From: Pannonibacter phragmitetus DSM 14782
GTDB taxonomy: Bacteria > Pseudomonadota > Alphaproteobacteria > Rhizobiales > Stappiaceae
NCBI RefSeq assembly: GCF_000382365.1
Contig: NZ_KB908215.1
Coordinates: 496,001 to 560,000 of the forward strand
Reading direction: 5' to 3'
Length of the DNA: 64,000 bases
In this document: piece by piece, positions 60,205 through 64,000 of the stretch
How the letters are laid out: the number at the start of each line of letters is the position of its first letter
Position numbering within the stretch: position 1 is the stretch's first letter
Translations under genes and position numbers: made by a program
The notes under the pieces: generated by a model
The model's input: the letters and a program-made list of their open reading frames with translations, nothing else
Databases searched by the model: none
Told to the model about the DNA's origin: nothing

Positions 60205-61884
60205 TCAGGCGGCGGCAGAGTTCCGGTTGATCCCCGCAAGGAAGCCCGAGACTTCATCGCGCAGGTTCTGCGCTTCCTGTTCCAGCTGGCTGGCAGCATC
60301 ACTCACCGACCCGGCCATGTGGCTGGTCTGGGTGGCAGCAACAGAGACCTCGGAGATGGTCGACGAAACCTGCTGGGTGCCGCTGGCCGCCTGCTGGATG
60401 TTGGAGGCGATGTCGTTGGTCGCGGCCCCCTGCTGCTCCACCGAAGCGGCAATGCTCGAGCTGATCTCGTTGATGCGGCCAACAGTGGTGGTAATGGCGG
60501 CAATTGCGCCAACGGCCTGCGTTGTCTCGCCCTGGATGCTGGCGATCTGGGCCGAGATTTCCTCGGTCGCGCGTGAGGTCTGGGTGGCAAGGTCCTTGAC
60601 CTCTGCCGCAACCACGGCAAAGCCCCGGCCCGCCTCTCCGGCGCGGGCAGCCTCGATGGTTGCATTGAGCGCCAGAAGGTTGGTCTGCTCGGCAATGGCC
60701 TGGATCAGCGAAACCACTTCCCCAATCTTTCCAGCGGCCGCAGACAAGCCCTGAATGCGCTCATTGGTCTGCTCCGCCTGATCGGCAGCATGTGCGGCAA
60801 TCTCATTGGCCGAGGCCACCTGACGGGCAATTTCGGCAACGGAAGCGGCCAGTTCCTCCGAAGCCGCAGCCACGGTCTCCGTGTTCGCCGATGCCTGACG
60901 CGAGGCAACAGCCACTGTCTCACTTTGCTCCGATGTCTTGAGCGCGGAGCCGCTGAGTGCGCCAGATGTCTGCTTCAGGCTGTCGACGGAGCGGCCGATC
61001 ACGTCCAGAAGAGCGCTCATCTTGCTGCTGAAGCCGGTGCACAGCAGCTGAATGTTGCCTGCCCGCTCCGCATCCTGCTGCTGGCGTCTCACGACATCGA
61101 GTTCAAGTTCGCGGCGCTCACGCTCGTTGCGGACGAAAGTTTCCATGGCAGCCGCCATGTCTCCCAGTTCGTCTCCCCGGCCGGCACCCTCGATGGTCAC
61201 CTGTGTGTTGCCCGCGGCAAGCTGCTTCATGCCCTCGGTCAGAGCGCGCAAGGGCCGCACGACGTTGCGGATGGAAATCACGGCGATGCCTGTCACGGCC
61301 AGACCACCAGCAATCAGAACGCCGATCAGCTCGAACGTGCTGGACCAGAACTCGGCCTGGACATCATCCAGATAGACGGCGGACGCAATCACCCAGCCCC
61401 AAGGCACGAAGGCTTCGGACCATCCGGCCTTCGGCACAAACTTGGTGGTAACGCCCTTCAGGGTCCGGTCACCGGAATAGTACTGAACACCGCCGCCCTT
61501 CTGCGCGTTGGCAATGAACGTCCGGGTGATCTCGGAGGTCGAAGGCTCTCCGCCCTCCTTGTCCTTCGAATTGCTCACGACGCGAACGCCGGTGTTGTCG
61601 AACGCAAAGACACGTGCGCCACCTTCGAAGATCATCGAGCGGATCGCATCACGCGTCAGTGCCTGCGCCTCGTCCCGCGTCAGCTCACCGGCCTTTTCAC
61701 GGGCGTGGTTCTCCTCTGCGATAGACCGGCCAACCTCAACCAGAGCCCGCACTTTGGCAATACGCTCGCGCTCGAGCGTATCTGCAAGCTGCAGCTGATT
61801 GTAGATACCCAGAAACACAACAAAGATAGCGAAACAACCGATTGGAAGCCAGATTTTCAGACCAATCTTCAAGCGATTCAGCAT
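60205..61884 (-). CDS. Methyl-accepting chemotaxis protein, Cache sensor
   Basis: 559 aa. Membrane helix 1 (about 11-30), periplasmic single Cache domain (about 35-185) with [17 protein letters not shown] and [19 protein letters not shown], helix 2 (about 188-210), HAMP (about 212-262) and methyl-accepting signalling domain whose tip is [20 protein letters not shown] then [19 protein letters not shown]. No C-terminal NWETF pentapeptide. Ligand unknown; single-Cache receptors often sense small carboxylates. GAGGAT upstream of ATG. Confidence 0.93.
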   Translation of the reverse strand: MLNRLKIGLKIWLPIGCFAIFVVFLGIYNQLQLADTLERERIAKVRALVEVGRSIAEENHAREKAGELTRDEAQALTRDAIRSMIFEGGARVFAFDNTGVRVVSNSKDKEGGEPSTSEITRTFIANAQKGGGVQYYSGDRTLKGVTTKFVPKAGWSEAFVPWGWVIASAVYLDDVQAEFWSSTFELIGVLIAGGLAVTGIAVISIRNVVRPLRALTEGMKQLAAGNTQVTIEGAGRGDELGDMAAAMETFVRNERERRELELDVVRRQQQDAERAGNIQLLCTGFSSKMSALLDVIGRSVDSLKQTSGALSGSALKTSEQSETVAVASRQASANTETVAAASEELAASVAEIARQVASANEIAAHAADQAEQTNERIQGLSAAAGKIGEVVSLIQAIAEQTNLLALNATIEAARAGEAGRGFAVVAAEVKDLATQTSRATEEISAQIASIQGETTQAVGAIAAITTTVGRINEISSSIAASVEQQGAATNDIASNIQQAASGTQQVSSTISEVSVAATQTSHMAGSVSDAASQLEQEAQNLRDEVSGFLAGINRNSAAA

Positions 61885-62122
61885 GACATCCTCAACGATG
61901 CAAAATTTTCCCCTGTTATCCTTGCCATTGTTAAATACAGGTAAAATAAACCAGCCAAATGAATTGCCATGAGAGAAACCGCGATATTTGCCTTGTGAAA
62001 CTCATCCCCCTCCAAGCCCGCCCTGTCACAAATAACAATTCCAAGAAATCACCCCGGCAATCATCCCGCGCCTCTGGCTCGAACGCCGGTGCTGGCATGC
62101 CAAAGCCGGAGGCACATGTAGA

Positions 62123-62154
62123 AAGGACGCCGGCGGGTTTCCTCCGGCGTCCTT
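62123..62154 (-). terminator. Terminator of the chemoreceptor gene at 62180
   Basis: Perfect 11-bp stem AAGGACGCCGG (62123-62133) with CCGGCGTCCTT (62144-62154), loop of ten, starting 25 bp after the stop on the minus strand; a short TTTCT follows. Confidence 0.75.
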
Positions 62155-62179
62155 CATGTTCAAGATCCTGCGGTGAGAG

Positions 62180-64000
62180 TTATCCGGCCATCTGGCGGCG
62201 CAATGCGGCGCGTCGGGCCTCCACATCCTGAACCATATCCGCAAGGAAGGCATCGACCGCCCTGGACAGGTTCTCGGAGACGGACTTCACATCACGGGAC
62301 AGGCTGTCGACCATCTCCGCCTCGATGCGGGTGTCATGTGCGGTCTGGGTCACATTGGCGACGCTGGCCGCAACCTGATCCGATCCGTCAGCGGCAATGG
62401 TGATGCTCTGGGTGATCTCGCGCGTCGCAGCGCTCTGTTCACCAACCGCGTTCTTGATGGCCATCGTCATTTCCATCACGGATGCGATGGAACCCGTGAT
62501 GCGCTGGATCGAAGTCACCGCCTTGCCGGTCATGCCTTGCACCGAGGTGATCTGGGCGGCGATTTCCTCCGTCGCCCGGGCCGTCTGGTTGGACAGTTCC
62601 TTTACCTCGGCAGCCACAACGGCAAAGCCCTTGCCCGCTTCTCCGGCACGCGCCGCCTCGATGGTGGCATTGAGGGCGAGAAGGTTCGTCTGCTCGGCGA
62701 TGGCACGGATCATCTCGACGACAACGCCGATCTTGTCGGTTGCTTCCGCAAGGCTCGACACATGCACATCGGTCTCGCGGGCCACCTCGGTGGCTGCGGT
62801 AATGGCTACAGACGACCGGTCGGACTGGTTGAGGATCTCCGAGATGGCGCTTGAGAGTTCTTCAGCCGCAGCGGCCACGGTCTGGACACTGCGTGAGGAC
62901 GTGGCAGAGGCAGCCCGCGCCTGATCGGCGGCAGCAAAGGCCTGACCGGACACTTCCGTCACCCTCTGGGCACTGCCGGCCATCGCTTCCGTCTTTTCGG
63001 CCACGGCCTGCATGCTGGCATCGATCATGCTGCGGAAACGGTCGATGATGGCCTCGACCTGCGACTGGCGGCCGCCTTCGAGCGAACGCTCCTGCTCCAT
63101 TTCCTTTTCCAGCGCCTGACGGCGGCGGGCATTGTCCTGGAACACGGTGCCTGCACGGGCAAGATCGCCGATTTCGTCGCCCCGCTCCAGCAGCGGCATG
63201 GTGAAGTCGGTCTCGTCCTTCGCCACCCGGCCCAGAGCCGCACGGATCTGGCGCAGGTTGGCAAGGATCGCACGCAGATTGAACAGGCTGATGATCACCG
63301 TCACCGCGATGGCCGCAGCGGACATGACCCCGGCAACCAGCGCACGGGAATAGGCTTCGCTTTCCATCACCGCCACAGTCTCGCCAGCCGCCTTCAGCAG
63401 GTCCAGCGTCTCGGTGCGGATGATGTCCAGCCGGGCCGTCGCCGCATCAAACCACTGCTGTCCCGTCACGCCCTGGCCATTGTCGGTCTGCGGCAGGGTG
63501 AAAAGCACCTTGCGCCAGTCCTTGACCTGCTGGATGGAGCTGCCAGCCATCATCCGGTCGAGTGCTGCGGCTTGTGCTGGCGTTGCCAGCATGTGAAAGC
63601 TCTGAAGATAGGCCTCGCCGGCAGCCACCCGGTCGACAAAGGACAGGAACACGGCATAGTCCGTCACCTCGCCCTTGCCGGCTGCCGTGAACAGGCGCGC
63701 ACCGATCGCGCGCTCCAGCCCGCCAGCTTCCTTTGCCTGAATAAGCGACGTGAACGGCAGAAGCTCCGCTGCAAGACGCGGCTCGCCCGTATCGAGCGCA
63801 ATGGCAGAAATCGTGCCCATCAGCCCGGAGATCAGGCCCGTATAGGCCTTGAGGTTGTCGGCACCATTGACCGAACGGGCATCAACTGCAGACCGGTGGC
63901 TGGCAACGCTGCGCGGCAGATCTGCCAATGCGCCGAGCCCGGCAGAGGCATCCACGCCGGAACCGGCAGAGCCGGTCAGGAAAGCTTGCAGCGCCTGCAG
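62180..64000 (-). CDS. Methyl-accepting chemotaxis protein, NIT-type sensor (5' end outside window)
   Basis: At least 606 residues; the frame stays open to the right edge, so the N-terminus and first membrane helix are missing. Periplasmic all-helical region (about 240 residues) with [20 protein letters not shown] and [20 protein letters not shown] resembles the NIT nitrate/nitrite-sensing domain. Then a membrane helix ([20 protein letters not shown]), HAMP with [20 protein letters not shown], and signalling tip [40 protein letters not shown]. Domain name by pattern only; whether it senses nitrate is not shown. Confidence 0.9.
   Translation of the reverse strand: MQALQAFLTGSAGSGVDASAGLGALADLPRSVASHRSAVDARSVNGADNLKAYTGLISGLMGTISAIALDTGEPRLAAELLPFTSLIQAKEAGGLERAIGARLFTAAGKGEVTDYAVFLSFVDRVAAGEAYLQSFHMLATPAQAAALDRMMAGSSIQQVKDWRKVLFTLPQTDNGQGVTGQQWFDAATARLDIIRTETLDLLKAAGETVAVMESEAYSRALVAGVMSAAAIAVTVIISLFNLRAILANLRQIRAALGRVAKDETDFTMPLLERGDEIGDLARAGTVFQDNARRRQALEKEMEQERSLEGGRQSQVEAIIDRFRSMIDASMQAVAEKTEAMAGSAQRVTEVSGQAFAAADQARAASATSSRSVQTVAAAAEELSSAISEILNQSDRSSVAITAATEVARETDVHVSSLAEATDKIGVVVEMIRAIAEQTNLLALNATIEAARAGEAGKGFAVVAAEVKELSNQTARATEEIAAQITSVQGMTGKAVTSIQRITGSIASVMEMTMAIKNAVGEQSAATREITQSITIAADGSDQVAASVANVTQTAHDTRIEAEMVDSLSRDVKSVSENLSRAVDAFLADMVQDVEARRAALRRQMAG

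Noticed and set aside
1-64000. tRNA, rRNA, CRISPR array, IS element, prophage or att sites
   Set aside because: Searched by eye in all intergenic gaps on both strands; no cloverleaf with TTCGANNC-type arm, no regularly spaced repeats, no transposase or integrase, and no long direct repeats were found.

Overview
The window reads as chromosomal DNA of a GC-rich (low-to-mid 60s % by eye) alphaproteobacterium of the Hyphomicrobiales/Stappiaceae type (Pannonibacter/Stappia/Labrenzia-like). This is an inference from gene content: aglEFGAK, fixNOQP-fixGHIS, haem-PAS FixL with FixJ and FixK, TRAP and tripartite tricarboxylate transporters, PhoX, and a CTTGA-centred palindromic repeat. There is no rRNA, tRNA, CRISPR, prophage, IS element or origin that I can see. 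It is an ordinary, densely packed region with strongly operonic layout.

Layout. (1) 1-6036: a catabolic unit with a TctCBA transporter, a LysR regulator, an AroE-family dehydrogenase (runs off the left edge) and a divergent 2-keto-4-pentenoate hydratase/FAH-family enzyme. (2) 6049-8445: a ChbG/YdjC deacetylase, a polyprenyl-phosphate glycosyltransferase and a YqaA-like membrane protein. (3) 8533-14579: a hexuronate/aldonate locus with uxuA, a GntR repressor, a TRAP transporter and an L-idonate dehydrogenase-like enzyme, closed by a strong terminator. (4) 14694-24387: a DsbA-like protein, then the alpha-glucoside system aglEFGAK, divergent from its LacI regulator and a GH1 beta-glucosidase, with two operators of identical core between them. 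(5) 24415-30717: a NUDIX hydrolase whose start codon lies in a long inverted repeat, a REP-like repeat, phoX with a Pho box, an SDR-DUF393-DUF3429 operon, a receiver protein and two small unknown proteins.

(6) 30762-45393: the microaerobic respiration island. fixNOQP encodes the cbb3 oxidase and fixGHIS its maturation/copper-loading factors; hemN encodes oxygen-independent coproporphyrinogen III dehydrogenase; fixK, a receiver protein, fixJ and fixL form the oxygen-sensing cascade. FNR/FixK boxes (TTGAT-N4-ATCAA type) are visible upstream of fixN, fixG and hemN, so the circuit can be read from sequence: O2 leaves FixL haem, FixJ is phosphorylated, FixK is made, and the oxidase and haem genes are switched on.

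(7) 45487-64000: an aminotransferase, mscL, a large SLC5-fused hybrid histidine kinase and a LuxR-type response regulator resembling the CrbS/CrbR (MxtR/ErdR) acetate-switch pair with a GGDEF-EAL protein between them, an HSL-type esterase, a hotdog-like unknown, a secreted or membrane-anchored coiled-coil unknown, a 2-hydroxychromene-2-carboxylate isomerase family protein, an ATP-dependent DNA ligase and two chemoreceptors (the last runs off the right edge).

The most unusual signals are non-coding: three unrelated transporter operons each carry a GC-rich hairpin just after the binding-protein gene; the NUDIX leader hairpin; the hemN FNR box placed so that transcription would begin at the AUG; and inverted repeats in the 54.5-54.7 kb intergenic region.
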